From CAVUXJ01 sp963814975 (GTDB lineage: Bacteria > Acidobacteriota > Vicinamibacteria > Vicinamibacterales > CAVVIG01), in assembly GCA_963814975.1 (NCBI GenBank), contig CAWFFB010000021.1:62001-126000 (forward strand): a stretch of DNA of 64,000 nt, in the 5' to 3' direction. A program made the position numbers and the translations under genes. Within the stretch, counting starts at the first letter, position 1. The number at the start of each line of letters is the position of its first letter. Below, one piece after another: positions 34,799 to 45,189 of this stretch. Under the pieces are notes generated by a model. It saw only the letters and a list, made by a program, of their open reading frames with translations. It had not been told where the DNA came from and did no database searches.

Positions 34799-37389
34799 TT
34801 ATCGACAAGGTGAAAGCGCGTTCGATTCGAGGCGAAGGTTGCGTACGCCAAGGACGAGCGGCCGGCGGTCGCCATTCGCCTGTTGAAGCAACGTCGGGCG
34901 GTCAAGGGCCTCAATCTGCACGAGCGTTTCTCCGACGCCCAGGTTGATGGGAAGGGTCCAGCGGCCGCTGGTGACGACGGCGTCCTGTGAATCGCCCGTG
35001 GCAGGACTGCGAACCCGCAGCCGTCGCGTCGTCACGGTCGGGCTGAGGGAGGGGCCGGCCACAAGGTCAGCTGTCAGCAAGACTTTCCCGCTTGTGTCGC
35101 TCACAACACGTACCGTCGCCAGTCCGGCCCCGAGCCAGAAAAACGGCTGGCCGTCCAGGTGCTCCAGTCCATTTGGACTGTCGATAGCGTGGATTCGCGC
35201 GAATGAGCGCTCAACTTGAGTCGTGACATCCGTCAGCCCCGCGACCAACGGCCGTTTGTCCGGTCCCTGCGGCGGCAGGTCGGGCTTGTCGTTTGCTGCC
35301 AGCGTGATGTCGTTGACGTCGGGCTGCACGCGCCACGCAAAGCGGTTCTGACCCGGCGCTGAGCGCGACCGTTTCGTGTTGACCGGCCGTGCTCTCAATC
35401 GTGATCGTCCGACCGTCGGTGCGTTTCACGCGCGGGCCGGGGATCATCGTGGCCGATACGCGCACGCATCCTGCCTCCCGTGCGATTAGGCGCAGCCTCG
35501 TAGGACCTCCGCCCATCCAGAAGAAAGGTTTCTCGGCGACCCGTTCGAGCCCGTTCGGAACCCGGACCTCGGTGACGATCGCCCAGTTGCTCGACCCCGT
35601 GTTCCAGAGTCGATAGACCGCGTTTTGCCACACCAGAGTCCACCCTTGCATTTCCTCGCACTGGACCTTGCTGGATGGCGTCAGTGAGAATAAACCGCAC
35701 ATCTGCCCAGGGATACACCGCCGCCCCCGCCAGCCGTGCTCGCACGTGGGGCATGGCCAGATAGCCGTCGAAGTCTCCCAAGCGAATGGGAGAGCCACGC
35801 AGGAAATAGACAGCCCACTCGCTGGCCTCCCAATCGTCGACGAAAACGCCGATGGGGGAGCCGGCCGCGAGCGGCGCCGCATCGCGCACAGAGCGGAATC
35901 GCTCGGTTCCAGAAGCGGGCGGGTTGGCAACCTGGCGTATGGCCCGAGCGGTGGCCACAACAGGAACGGATGAGGCAAGCCGCCAACGCCAGAGCCGAGG
36001 CGAAGGTCTTCGCCAGGGAAGATCCTCGCCATTCGCTCGCCCCGCTCACCACGGCAAAGGCCAACGCCCACCAACCCATCACGTATCATCTTGTACGCAC
36101 CGTAGCTGTACGCCGCTCTTCGCAATGAAGAAAGGGGCAGCCAACAGCGGCAGGGTAGAGCACACAAAGAAGCCCGACATCGCGTGCACGCACGAGCCTC
36201 GTCAGTCCCCTGGCCAGGACGAGAAACAACGCCGACCGCCGCGAGAGTCTGGAAACCGCGAAATGTGGTGATCTGGTTCTCGCCGCCGAGCGACCAGAAC
36301 GCCGACGCTTGATCTGCCGTGACCAGCAGGCCTGGGAAGTAACCCTCGCCAGGGCGCGAACCAGCCTGAAAGCCAGTGCGAGCCTGAGTTAGCAGGAAAC
36401 GAACGGCAGTCGATGCGTAGGGGCTGACAAGCGCGGCGAACACCGCAGCTGAACTGGCTACACCAGCCCAAAATCGCAAGGTCGGCGTCTTCCAAAGCCG
36501 CTCCGCGACCATGACGGCAACGAGAGAGCCAACCACGACCGCAAGCTCCGGATAGGTGTAAACCAATCCAGCAAACACCAGGCCGATGAGCACCCAGAGA
36601 CTGAGCGTTCGTTCCCGTAGAAGAGTCGTGAGCGTTGCGAGCGCCGGGAAGGCTGCCAACGCGGCCAGGTTGTCGTAATTGTTGGCAAAGACGGTGTTCA
36701 TCATCCAGCCCGAGAGCGTTGCCACAGTCACCAGCGAGCAGCGACCGGCCCAAGGGCCATTCGCGTGACTGGACGAACGCTGCGCAGGCGGACGCGAACC
36801 CGTAGAGCATCAGCGCGAGAAACAGGCCAACGCCTGCTTGCGCATTTCCCGCATCAGACAACACAGAGAGTAGACCGAGTTCCGCAGGCGCCACATGCCG
36901 AGTCTCTGACAGATGGGAGGTGTACTGATACAGAGGTTGGAGACCGCCCTCAGCACCTCGCGCATAGTCCCATAGGTACTGGCCGTAGGCCACGTACGAC
37001 CACCCATCCGGGAGGCGACTCCCGGGTAATCTGGCAAGTCCGAACACGAAATAGGGCAGCATGACGAGCACAGGAAGGCCCAGGCTGGGCGCAATCAGGC
37101 TCCCTGTCGCGCCGTCCCACGGGCGCTTCCAGCGGTATCCGTAAAGAGCCAGCGCGCACGTGCCAATCCAGATCGGCCCGGCGAGCAGTCGAACGGGAAC
37201 TCTCTCAGTCGTGCCGAGGCCAAGAACGACTGCCCAAACGCCTTCGGCTACCGCCGGCGCCAGCAACCAGATAACGGGCCCTCAATGGGCGCTCGCAGCA
37301 GGCGGAACACCCCGACGCCGGCGAACATCAGCAGGAGCTGCTGCCAGCGAATAGAGTAGGAAATCTGATGGAGCTGGGGCGAGGGGCAT
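34799..37389 (-). CDS. Large polytopic membrane protein with duplicated C-terminal domain (frameshifted)
   Basis: Pieces in three frames read as one protein of ~860 residues. The N-terminal half has repeated hydrophobic helices with GLARLPGSRLPDGWSYVAYGQYLWDYARGA (acidic first loop), MNTVFANNYDNLAALAAFPAL, LSLWVLIGLVFAGLVYTYPE and SPYASTAVRFLLTQARTGF, a GT-C-like layout. The C-terminal ~260 residues hold two copies of one domain: both have PNGLE, PFFWMGGG or PFFWLGAG, and later RPLVAG or RPLVLG. Start (ATG 37389) uncertain. Shifts near 37290, 36750, 36190 and 35370, among others. Not recognised as a known family; probably a glycosyltransferase or polymerase. Confidence 0.62.
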
Positions 37390-37416
37390 AATCTACTGTG
37401 GATCCGGGAGCTTATC

Positions 37417-38825
37417 TCATGGAGTGGGATGCAAACCACGACACACGCCGGATCCCGTTGTAGGTCCCGAGTGTTTCATGCCTGCCGAGGCACCGTCGTC
37501 GAGGTCCACGCCAGTCACGCGATATGAGAGCGGCCGATAGTCCTGGTTCCCGAACTGATCGTGCGGCACCAGGAATGTGCTGGCCACGACACGCAGCTCG
37601 TGCCGCCCTGGACGGAATCTCCGCGACGCTCCACGTCAGAGAGAATTCGGATCTTGAACCGACCGATCGCCGGCCCAGCGAACGTCCATCGAGAAACGCT
37701 TCGAGTTCGAGCGGGCCCCGCAAGACGACCTGGGTCGGTCGTGCCGCACGAGCGACAGCGACCGCCTGCGGCGCCTCGACATCAAGCTCCATCACCAGCG
37801 TCGGTCCCGCCCACCCGTCGGCGTGAAGTGCGGTGAGGCGGAACCAGGCTTCCGTGTGCGGGCAGGACGGGACGTGCTGCGGACGCTCGCCGGCCCCGCA
37901 TCCTGGAAAGCACCGGCATCAACACCGGCAGCACGACCACGTCGGTGGCGACATCTGGCGCGAGCATCGCACCAGCCGCAAGGCGTCCCGCGCCGCGCAG
38001 GCGCTTCCCTTCCCGAGACAAATCGCGGCCGCCACGCATCAGCCGCGCGGCCCTCACTCGGCGATTCAGCCGAAACGCCGCGTACGAGGCAAGAATCTGC
38101 CAGTACTGCCGACCGAGCGGCGAGCCCCAGTAGCGCCGGCTCACGGCGATGGCCTGTTCGAGCCGCTGCTCGTCGGTCACCGAGCTGGTCTTCGAGCGCG
38201 TGTGCAGGCGGTAGTTGGCGAGCACCGGATCGACGCGGTGGAACGAATATCGGTGCGAGAACCGGCAGAACAGATCGTAGTCGAGCATCAGCCGCTCAGC
38301 GTGTCGAAGCGGGCCGCAGGCGTCCCACACCGTCGCGCGTCCAGAAGATCGCAGGCTGAGGCAGGCAGTGTCCCTTCCAGATTTCGAGAACGCGCCGGTG
38401 GCTCTCGAACGCGCTCGGATGCTCGACGCCGATGAACCTGTCGTCTTCGTCGATGAACCGGCAGCGGCCCATGACGATGTGACGGCCCGACCTCGGGATC
38501 GATCGCGTCGGCGACCGATCGAAGCGCGCCGGGCTCGAGCGTGTCGTCCGAATTGAGGAAGCCGAGGATCTCTCCCGTCGCCGCGCGAAAGCCCTTGTTG
38601 ATGGCGTCGGCCTGCCCGCGATCGGGCTCGCGGATCACTCTTGAGATGCGGAAATCTCGCGAGCACGTCGGCGGTGCCGTCGGTCGACATGCCGTCGACG
38701 ACGATGTGTTCGACGTTCGGGTAGTCCTGCGCGAGCACGCTCTCGATCGTGCGAGCGATGAACTCGCCCTGGTTGAAGGAGCTCGTGACGATCGAGATCC
38801 GGGGCGGAGGCACCATCGAGCTCAT
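37417..38825 (-). CDS. GT2 glycosyltransferase with C-terminal beta-domain (frameshifted)
   Basis: ATG 38825 overlaps the upstream GT4 stop as ATGA. N-terminal: PRISIVTSSFNQGEFIARTIESVLAQDYPNVEHIVVDGMSTDGT, then in another frame GDGRDPRLPQFG-type sequence where GEILGFLNSDDTLEPGAL is the true reading, and LDYDLFCRFSHRYSFHRVDPVLANYRLH. Beyond the catalytic domain the protein runs on ~150 residues with LELEAFLDGRSLGRRS, GRHELRVVASTF and YRPLSYRVTGVDL, a predicted beta-sandwich like the one duplicated in the next gene downstream. At least four frame changes. Confidence 0.72.
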
Positions 38826-40040
38826 ACCGTCCGCATCTGATTGTGCACGCGGCGGAGCACGGCGATGGTCTCGAGCGTGTGGCGCTGCCACGAGAAGGCT
38901 GCTGCTCGCCGGATGCCCGCGCGTCGACCATGCTCCGAGCGGAGGTCCGCGTCGGTCAGCACCTGCTGGAGCGCTGCGGCAAGCGCCTCCGGATCGTTCG
39001 GACTGACGAGCAGCGCCGCGTCGCCCGCGATTTCCGGCAGGCTGGTCGTGTCGCTGCACACGACCGGACACCCGCTGGCCATGGCTTCGAGCACCGGCAT
39101 GCCGAACCCCTCGAAAAGCGACGGAAACACGAGGCATCGCCGCACCGCGGTAGAGCGCAGGCAGATCGCTGCTGTGGGCAGTAGCCGAGGAAACGAACCT
39201 GTCGCGCTCAGACCCGACCGTCGCGATTTGCGCGTCGATAGCCGGCTGCGCCTCGCGCGCTTCGCCGGTGCAGACGAGCGTCCGGCTGCATGCCGTGACG
39301 ATCGCGCAGCACGCGCAGCGCTTCAATCGCGGCCCGGTGATTCTTGTGGTGCCAGGTGTGCGCGGGGAAAAACAGATACTCGCCGCGCTCGAGCCCGTAC
39401 GAGCCGAAGCACGCGCGTCGCGTCCGTCTTCACGAGGCTCGGGCGAGAACCTCGGATCCGCCGCGAGCAGGATCGTCGTCACTTTTTCCGGGGCGACGCC
39501 AAGCTTGTCGATGAGGGTTTGTCGCGTGAACTCCGAGATCGCGCAGATGTGGTCGGCGCGGTGGGCCGATTCCGTGTACAGGCGCTGTCGCTCCGTCGAG
39601 CGCTTCCGGCGAAAAGAATTCGGGCAGATATTCGTGCTGAATGTCAGGGACGACAAGAACGTGGCGGAGCGGGAGGAGCTGCGGATGGATGTAGCCCGGG
39701 AACGAGTACGCGATCTCGACATCCAGACTCTCGCAGCCACTGCAGATTGTCGCACGTCGGGCGTTCGCCAGTCCGGCAGCCGGAGCGGCTGCGCAGACGC
39801 GACGGGTCAGAAGGCTCCACTCGCGAGCGATCAGCGCAGCAGCCGAATCGAGCGACGACGATACGGAAGTTCGGCCGGCCCCGGAGATCGAAGTCGCTGC
39901 GGGAGCGGGCCGGCACGATCGCCGTGTACGCGTTGTAGCGTGTCGAGTGTCGTCAGGTGCTGGAAGAACGCGCGCGCCAGGTTCTCCAACCCTCCGGCCA
40001 GCCCCGGAATCATCCAGCGCATGTCGAGCAGCACCCGCAT
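38822..40040 (-). CDS. GT4 family glycosyltransferase (frameshifted)
   Basis: ATG 40040 gives RVLLDMRWMIPGLAGGLENLARAFF, a typical GT4 start with the GGLE loop. Following pieces in other frames: EIAYSFPGYIHPQLLPLRHVLVVPDIQHEYLPEFF, ADHICAISEFTRQTLIDKLGV, KVTTILLAADPRF, and LVFPSLFEGFGMPVLEAMASGCPVVCSDTTSLPEIAGDAALLVSP (the E-x7-E nucleotide-sugar motif). Around five frame changes. About 400 residues. Donor and acceptor unknown. Confidence 0.78.
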
Positions 40041-41366
40041 CGGCACGTCGAGGGCCGCTTTCTCGAGCGGCAAGCGTCCTGAGCTCGTTGACGTAGCCGG
40101 CCGAGAGATCGCTCCGGATCGTGCTGCGATTGCACCACGGACCGGCCGGCACGAGCGAAGCCGATCGCGCGCGTCCGGGCTGGAAAGCGCCGCTGTCACG
40201 GCGTCGGCCAGTTCGCCGGTGCCGTCGGCCACGAGCAGGTTCGACGCCGTGCTCGTACTCGAGGCCCTTCGGCGCCGATGGTCGTCGCGACGACGCACTT
40301 CTCCATGCTCCAGGCTTCCAGGATTTTCTGGCGGGCGCCGGATCCATATCGCAGCGGTGCGACGACGACCGACGGCCTCGGCGATGTGCGCGCGGATATC
40401 CGGGCACGTCGGCGAAGACCCGGACGCCTGGCAGCCGGCCGAGCGACGTCACACGTTCGACCGGGTTGCGTCCGACGATGTGAAACTCGGCGGAGGGAAT
40501 GCGCGCGCGAACGAGTGGCAGCACGTCGGTGGCAAAGTAGACGGCCGCATCGACGTTGGGCGGGTGATTCATGAGCCCGGTGAAGATGATCCGGCCCGCG
40601 TGCTCCAGCTCGGGTGACTGCGGCGCGAAGTAGCCGGCGTCCACCGGCAGCGGCAGGTGGTAGACGCGCGGCGGCCGATACTGCTCCTGCACCCACCGCG
40701 CATCCTCGCCCGAAACCGTCACGACCAAATCGAACCGCTGGCAGTACTGCGCGCTCGAAGTCGCGATATCGCCGTGCCTCGCGCCGCAGACGCCATCGCT
40801 CGACGGCCGAACCGGCGACTTCCGCCCGCCGCTCGTACAGGCGGGCTCGAATGTCGTGCATCACGAGCACCGAGACGAGCGGACGCGGCACGGAGTCGAT
40901 CATCGCCGCCGCGCTGCTCTGCACCACGACCAGCACGTGCCAGGGCCGTTCAGCGAGCGCCTGGATCAGCGCCGGCGCCATGTTGCTGAACGCGGCGTCC
41001 ATGACGCGGGTGTCGGACGGCCGGTTGGACGGGGCACGGGCGGCCTCGACGAGCCGGCGCAACCATCCGTGCGCTGCTCGGACGGGGCCTGCGCCTCGCC
41101 GTGTATGCCGCGGGCAGCCCGATCGAGCCATTGACTGTGCCAGAGATACAGCTGCACGCCGGCATCCGCGAGCGCGCTCGAACGCGATCCACATCGTCGC
41201 GCGTGTGTGCCATCGAGACGAGGCCCAGCCGTCCGCGACGCGGGCCGCGAGGTTCTTCATGGTGAGGAACTCGACGGCGCCGCCTCCGGGGAAAATCGGC
41301 AGATCCGTGTTCAGCACGAGCACGTTCAGATCGCCCGGTGGGGCTGCGTCGCTTCGCGCTTGGCAT
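40041..41366 (-). CDS. GT4 family glycosyltransferase (frameshifted)
   Basis: Early sequence VLVLNTDLPIFPGGGAVEFLTMKNLAARVADGW is a GT4 acceptor-loop start (GGGAVE). Then PLVSVLVMHDIRARLYERRAEVA, VTVSGEDARWVQEQYRPPRVYHLPLPVDAGYF, AGRIIFTGLMNHPPNVDAAVYFATDVLPLVRARIPSAEFHIVGRNP and, in another frame, VVVAPLRYGSGARQKILEAWSMEKCVVATTIGAEG. The layout is that of 'GT4 with ser/asp-rich middle' WcaI-like enzymes. Both ends are approximate because of frameshifts. Confidence 0.75.
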
Positions 41367-42561
41367 CACGCCGGCTACGCCGCGCGCGTGTCGCGACGGC
41401 CGGGACGCGACCGCTTGATAGAGATCCAGCAGCGCGGCGGCGCTCTGCTGCCAGGAAAACCGTGCGGCCTGGTGCGGAGCTGCGGCACGCAAGTCTGCGC
41501 GCCGGCTCGGCTCGAGCACGAGTTGTTTCATGGCGTCACAGATAGGCGGCCGGCGACTGGGGCGACGACCAGCAATCCTGCTTCGCCGACAACCTCCGGC
41601 AGGCTCGTCGATCGCATGGCCATGACCGCGGCGCCGCACGCCATCGCTTCGACAACGGGCAGGCCAAAACCCTCGTACAGCGACGGATAGACAAACGCAA
41701 AGCAGGCTCGGTAGAGGGCGGCGAGCTCCGCAGTCGTCCACGAATCCCAGGCAGCGCACGCGGTCTTCGAGGCCCAACTGCTGAATGCGCGGCGCGAGGG
41801 ACGACTCGATCCATCCGGCCTGTCCGGCGATGCACAACGGCGGGACCTGTCCGGGCAGACTCCGCAACCAGCTGCGCGTAGGCCTCCAGCAGGAGGCCGT
41901 AGTTCTTCCGTGGCTCAATCGTTCCGACCGCCAGCCAGAACCCGTCGAGCGTCAGGTCGAACTTGCGAAGGACGTTCTCGATTTGCTGTCGCCGTCCAGC
42001 GGGGCGGCAATCGACGGCCTGCGCGGCCGGGATAGACCACCGACACACGTGCAGGTTCCACATGCGGGAACCATTTCAGGAACCTGCGTCCGCGAATGCT
42101 CCGAAATCGACACGATGTGGTCGGCATGGAGGCTGGCATCGAACAACCCGTTGAAGCAGGCCAGCCGATTGCGCTCGGTGTGATACTCCGGGTGCTCGAT
42201 CTGGCTCATGTCATACAGCGTATAGACAATGCGAACCGGCAGGTTTGTCGGGCAGAAGAAGTTGTTGGCGTGCACGACGTCGGGATCGCCAAGAAACGCG
42301 CGCATGTCGCCATCCGGTCGCGTCCCATGCCCTGGTTGAGCTCGTCCCAGCTCAGGCCGAATTGGTCGCCCACCACGTTCGGCGCGTCCGGGCGCGTGGC
42401 CGCGGGCAAACTCCGGATTTCGATAGTTCCCGAACACAGGGTAGGGGATGAACACATCCGAAGGGCTCTGCCGGCACGAGATGGCGCAGGAACTGATCGG
42501 CGACGATGCCGCAGCCGGTCATCTGCTCCGCGGTCTGGCTGACATCGAACCCGATCCTCAT
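41367..42561 (-). CDS. GT4 family glycosyltransferase (frameshifted)
   Basis: ATG 42561, overlapping the GT2 stop as ATGA, starts RIGFDVSQTAEQMTGCGIVADQFLRHL. Then DPDVVHANNFFCPTNLPVRIVYTLYDMSQIEHPEYHTERNRL, ADHIVSISEHSRTQ, LRKFDLTLDGFWLAVGTIEPRKNYGLLLEAYAQLV and LCIAGQAGWIESSLAPRIQQLGLEDRVRCLGFV are in line with the donor-binding half of GT4 enzymes (GTxEPRKN). The E-x7-E block is in yet another frame near 41640-41700. The 3' end is approximate. Confidence 0.78.
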
Positions 42562-43452
42562 GGCCGTGTCGCGTCCCCGGCGAAGTGGCGCCACGCCTCC
42601 AAGGTCGGCGTTCGTCCGGCGGCACGCCGCCGCAATACTGCTCGAACGCCTCTTCCGTGACATCGACCAGCGCTGCCGACGAACCGCCGGTCCTGCTCCG
42701 GTGTGTCACGCGTCAGCCCGCGCTCGCGAACGATGACGTGTGCGAGGTTGTGGATCCATCGCGAAGGAGGCACGCCGAACTTCTCCGTCAGCATCTCCAG
42801 GATTTCGCGATGCACGGCCTCCTTGCTGCCAAGCGTCTTGGTCTCGGCGTGCAGGCGCGATCCCGCCAGCTTCGCTCGAAGGAAGAATGGCGGGCCGCTC
42901 GGCCAGAATCCGCAGCCAGTATTCGTAGTCCATGCAGTAGCGCAAACCGGTCTGCGAGCGGACCGTAGCGATCGACAACGGAGCGGCGGAAGAATACCGC
43001 CGGCTGACAGAGGAAGCAGACGTCTTTCAGCCGCTCATAGCTGAACGGCTCGGTGTAGTACGGCTCGATGACCCGATCGTCCTGGTCGATGTGGTCGGCC
43101 TCTCCGTACACGACATCAACGTCAGGATGACTCTCGAACACGTCCAGCGCGCGGGCGCACGCTCCCGGGTAGTACACATCGTCGGAATTCAGCCAGCCGA
43201 TCACGGCGCCCGTGCCGCGCGCGAGCCCCTTGTTGACGGCATCGGCCTGGCCGGCGTCGGGTTCGATCACCGCGGTCAGCTTTCCGCGCGTACTCGCGAA
43301 GGAAGTCGGCCGTGCCGTCGGTGCTGCCGCCGTCGAACACCAGATACTCCAGTCCAGGCACACCCTGGGACAGGACACTCTCGATCGTGCGACGGATGAA
43401 CTGTGCCTGATTGTAACGAGGGCGTAATAACGGTCAACCGGTTCGGAGTCAT
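42558..43452 (-). CDS. GT2 family glycosyltransferase (frameshifted)
   Basis: ATG 43452 starts TPNRLTVITPSL; the next block in another frame is GVPGLEYLVFDGGSTDGTADFLREYA, then VIEPDAGQADAVNKGLARGTGAVIGWLNSDDVYYPGACARALDVF (DxD-type NSDD), YGEADHIDQDDRVIEPYYTEPFSYERLKDVCFLCQPAVFFRRSV and a C-terminal GVPPSRWIHNLAHVIV. Same subgroup as the GT2 genes at 37.4 and 61.2 kb. About 298 residues, three frame changes. It is the first gene of the minus-strand GT block and lies next to the IS element. Confidence 0.8.
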
Positions 43453-43619
43453 AAGCCAGAGAGACGCAATGCGATGACGTGAATTGTAATTCAGGTGCCC
43501 CACTCTGGGACCCGGCCACTGCTTCTGCCAGTTCAGGGCGAAAACTGTGTTCCTGAATCCGGTACTGTCCTTGCTCCCGAGATGCGCAACGCTAGAGCTG
43601 TCTGGAAACTCAATGCTAG
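43453..43619. other. Upstream region of GT2 next to the IS insertion
   Basis: This 167-bp stretch between the GT2 start and the IS left end holds no gene. The IS therefore landed in the promoter region between the minus-strand GT block and the plus-strand Kelch gene, and may have displaced or supplied promoters for either. Confidence 0.35.
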
Positions 43620-45018
43620 CAGCCCGTGGTACAAGTCGCCGCCGCTGACGAGTTGACAAGGAGGGTGGTCGGGGTTGTCGCCCAGCCGCGCGTGATCGTG
43701 AGAACGGGAAGCGACGCGCGTATGGGGCCGAATCGGCGGCGAACATCGCTGAGGAGCGCGAGAAGGATGGCGATCACCGCGGCCACTCGGCCTTGCAGGC
43801 CGCGCGGCGTGCCGACGCCGATCAGTTGACGCATGATGAGCCCGAGATTGAACCCACCCGTATGAATCAGGACGCGCTTCAAAATGTTGGTGTGGCCGCG
43901 CAGATGCGTGCGCCGCAGCGCGCCGGTTTCGTACAGGTGCGCATTCGGTCGCTCCAAATATTCGCCCCGTCGGCGCAACAGCTGCTGTCCGCGCGTGCCG
44001 CGAATCCGCCGTCGGTTGCGATAGACGGCGTCGCGCAACGCGGTCTGGCCGTGCCAGCGCCGCCGGCCGCGCTTCGGTTCCGAGATATAGGTGCGCAGCC
44101 CGATGCCTTCCCAATCGCTGACGCGGTCGGTGCTGTGGTAGCCCTTGTCCGCGACGATCTCGCGATCGTCGTCGCCCTCCGGCTGCACGGCGTCGAGTTC
44201 GTCCAGGGCCGTAAGGACCGTGTCGACGCCGCTGTCCGTATCGCCGCGATCGGCGGGTTGGATCGTGACGGCGACCACCGCGCCGCTCGCCAAGTCGACG
44301 GCGTGCTCGGCCTTGTGCGCCAAATGGTGCGGCCGTCTTTCATCTTCGTGATGCGCGCGTCCGGATCATGCGGATGGGTCCAATCGTCGTTCGAGCCTTT
44401 CTTCTTCCGCTTCCGATCCACCCGCGCCAGATCCTCCCGCGTCGGCGTCGCGACACCGGAGGCCTGCGCCAGCTTGGTCAAGAACTCCTGATAGGTGGCC
44501 CCGTTATCGCGCCGGACAATGCTCCGCAGCGCCGCATTCGCTTCCAAGGTCGTCGCATCGACGCCCAGGGTCTTGCCCTTCAGCAGGCCCGCCTCGGCGA
44601 CGCGCTCCAGGATCCACGTGAACACGGCCTGATGGGTCTCCAGATCGATCAGGCGGCGGGTGCGCGAAATCGTCGAGTGATCGGGCGGCGCCTCGTCCAA
44701 ACCGAGACTGAGAAACTCCCGCAGGGCCAGCGAATCCGCCGCGCGCCAAGCAATCCCGCGTTCGGAATCGATGCCCTCAAAATACCCAATCAGCAACAGC
44801 CGGAAATAGACGGCCGGGGCCAAGCCCGGGCGCCCCATCGTGGCCGCATCGAATCCGACACAGCGCCCTTCGACGAACGCGTCAAACTCGGCCTTCGCGA
44901 GCAACGCATTCAGCCGTTGATAGAACGGGTGTGCCGCCGGCGTCGGCAGATCGCTGGTGGCGATCCATATCGCTGTCTGGCGGGTCGCTCGACGTTTGCC
45001 CATGGCCATGCGCGGCAT
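43616..45018 (-). CDS. DDE transposase of the IS element (one frameshift)
   Basis: Start region MGKRRATRQTAIWIATSDLP, then the DUF772-type N-domain AAVYFRLLLIGYFEGIDSERGIAWR and LDEAPPDHSTISRTRRLI, LLKGKTLGVDATTLEANAALR (first catalytic D), a basic RKRKKKGSNDDWTHPHDPDARITKMKDGRT, and after a shift at ~44332 EHAVDLASGAVVAVT and IVADKGYHS (second D). A missing C in a CC run explains the shift. The ORF reads through the left terminal repeat and stops at a TAG that includes target DNA, ending ...TCTTGC. About 467 residues. Confidence 0.85.
43620..43652 (+). repeat. IS left terminal inverted repeat
   Basis: Begins CAGCCCGTGGTACAAGTCGC and ends CCGCTGACGAG. It is also coding, because the transposase C-terminus is translated from it on the minus strand. 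Confidence 0.85.
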
Positions 45019-45049
45019 TGTAGTACACCGCCCACGTTGACGAAACGGA

Positions 45050-45083
45050 CTCGTCAGCGGTTATCGACTTTCACCACGGGCTG
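45050..45083 (-). repeat. IS right terminal inverted repeat
   Basis: On the plus strand it reads CTCGTCAGCGGTTATCGACT followed by TTCACCACGGGCTG. The outermost 11 bp (CAGCCCGTGGT in inverted reading) are identical to the left end, as are the innermost CCGCTGACGAG. Confidence 0.85.
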
Positions 45084-45189
45084 TAGAGCCTGCCTGGAAA
45101 TCAGTGTGCCCGGCCCGTGACCGGCACGTACTCGATCACTCTTGAAACGAACCAGTTCCTTTTCGCTGACGGGCCAACAATCCGGTGTC

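Larger units (their letters stand above)
43620..45083. mobile_element. Insertion sequence, IS1182/IS5-superfamily-like, with TIRs and TAG duplication
   Basis: The left end CAGCCCGTGGTACAAGTCG... (43620-43652) and the inverted right end CAGCCCGTGGTGAAAGTCG... (45050-45083) match at about 27 of 33 positions. The bases just outside are TAG on both sides (43617-43619, 45084-45086), a likely 3-bp target duplication. One DDE transposase ORF fills the 1464-bp element. The boundaries are read directly; the family name rests on recognised transposase blocks. Confidence 0.85.
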
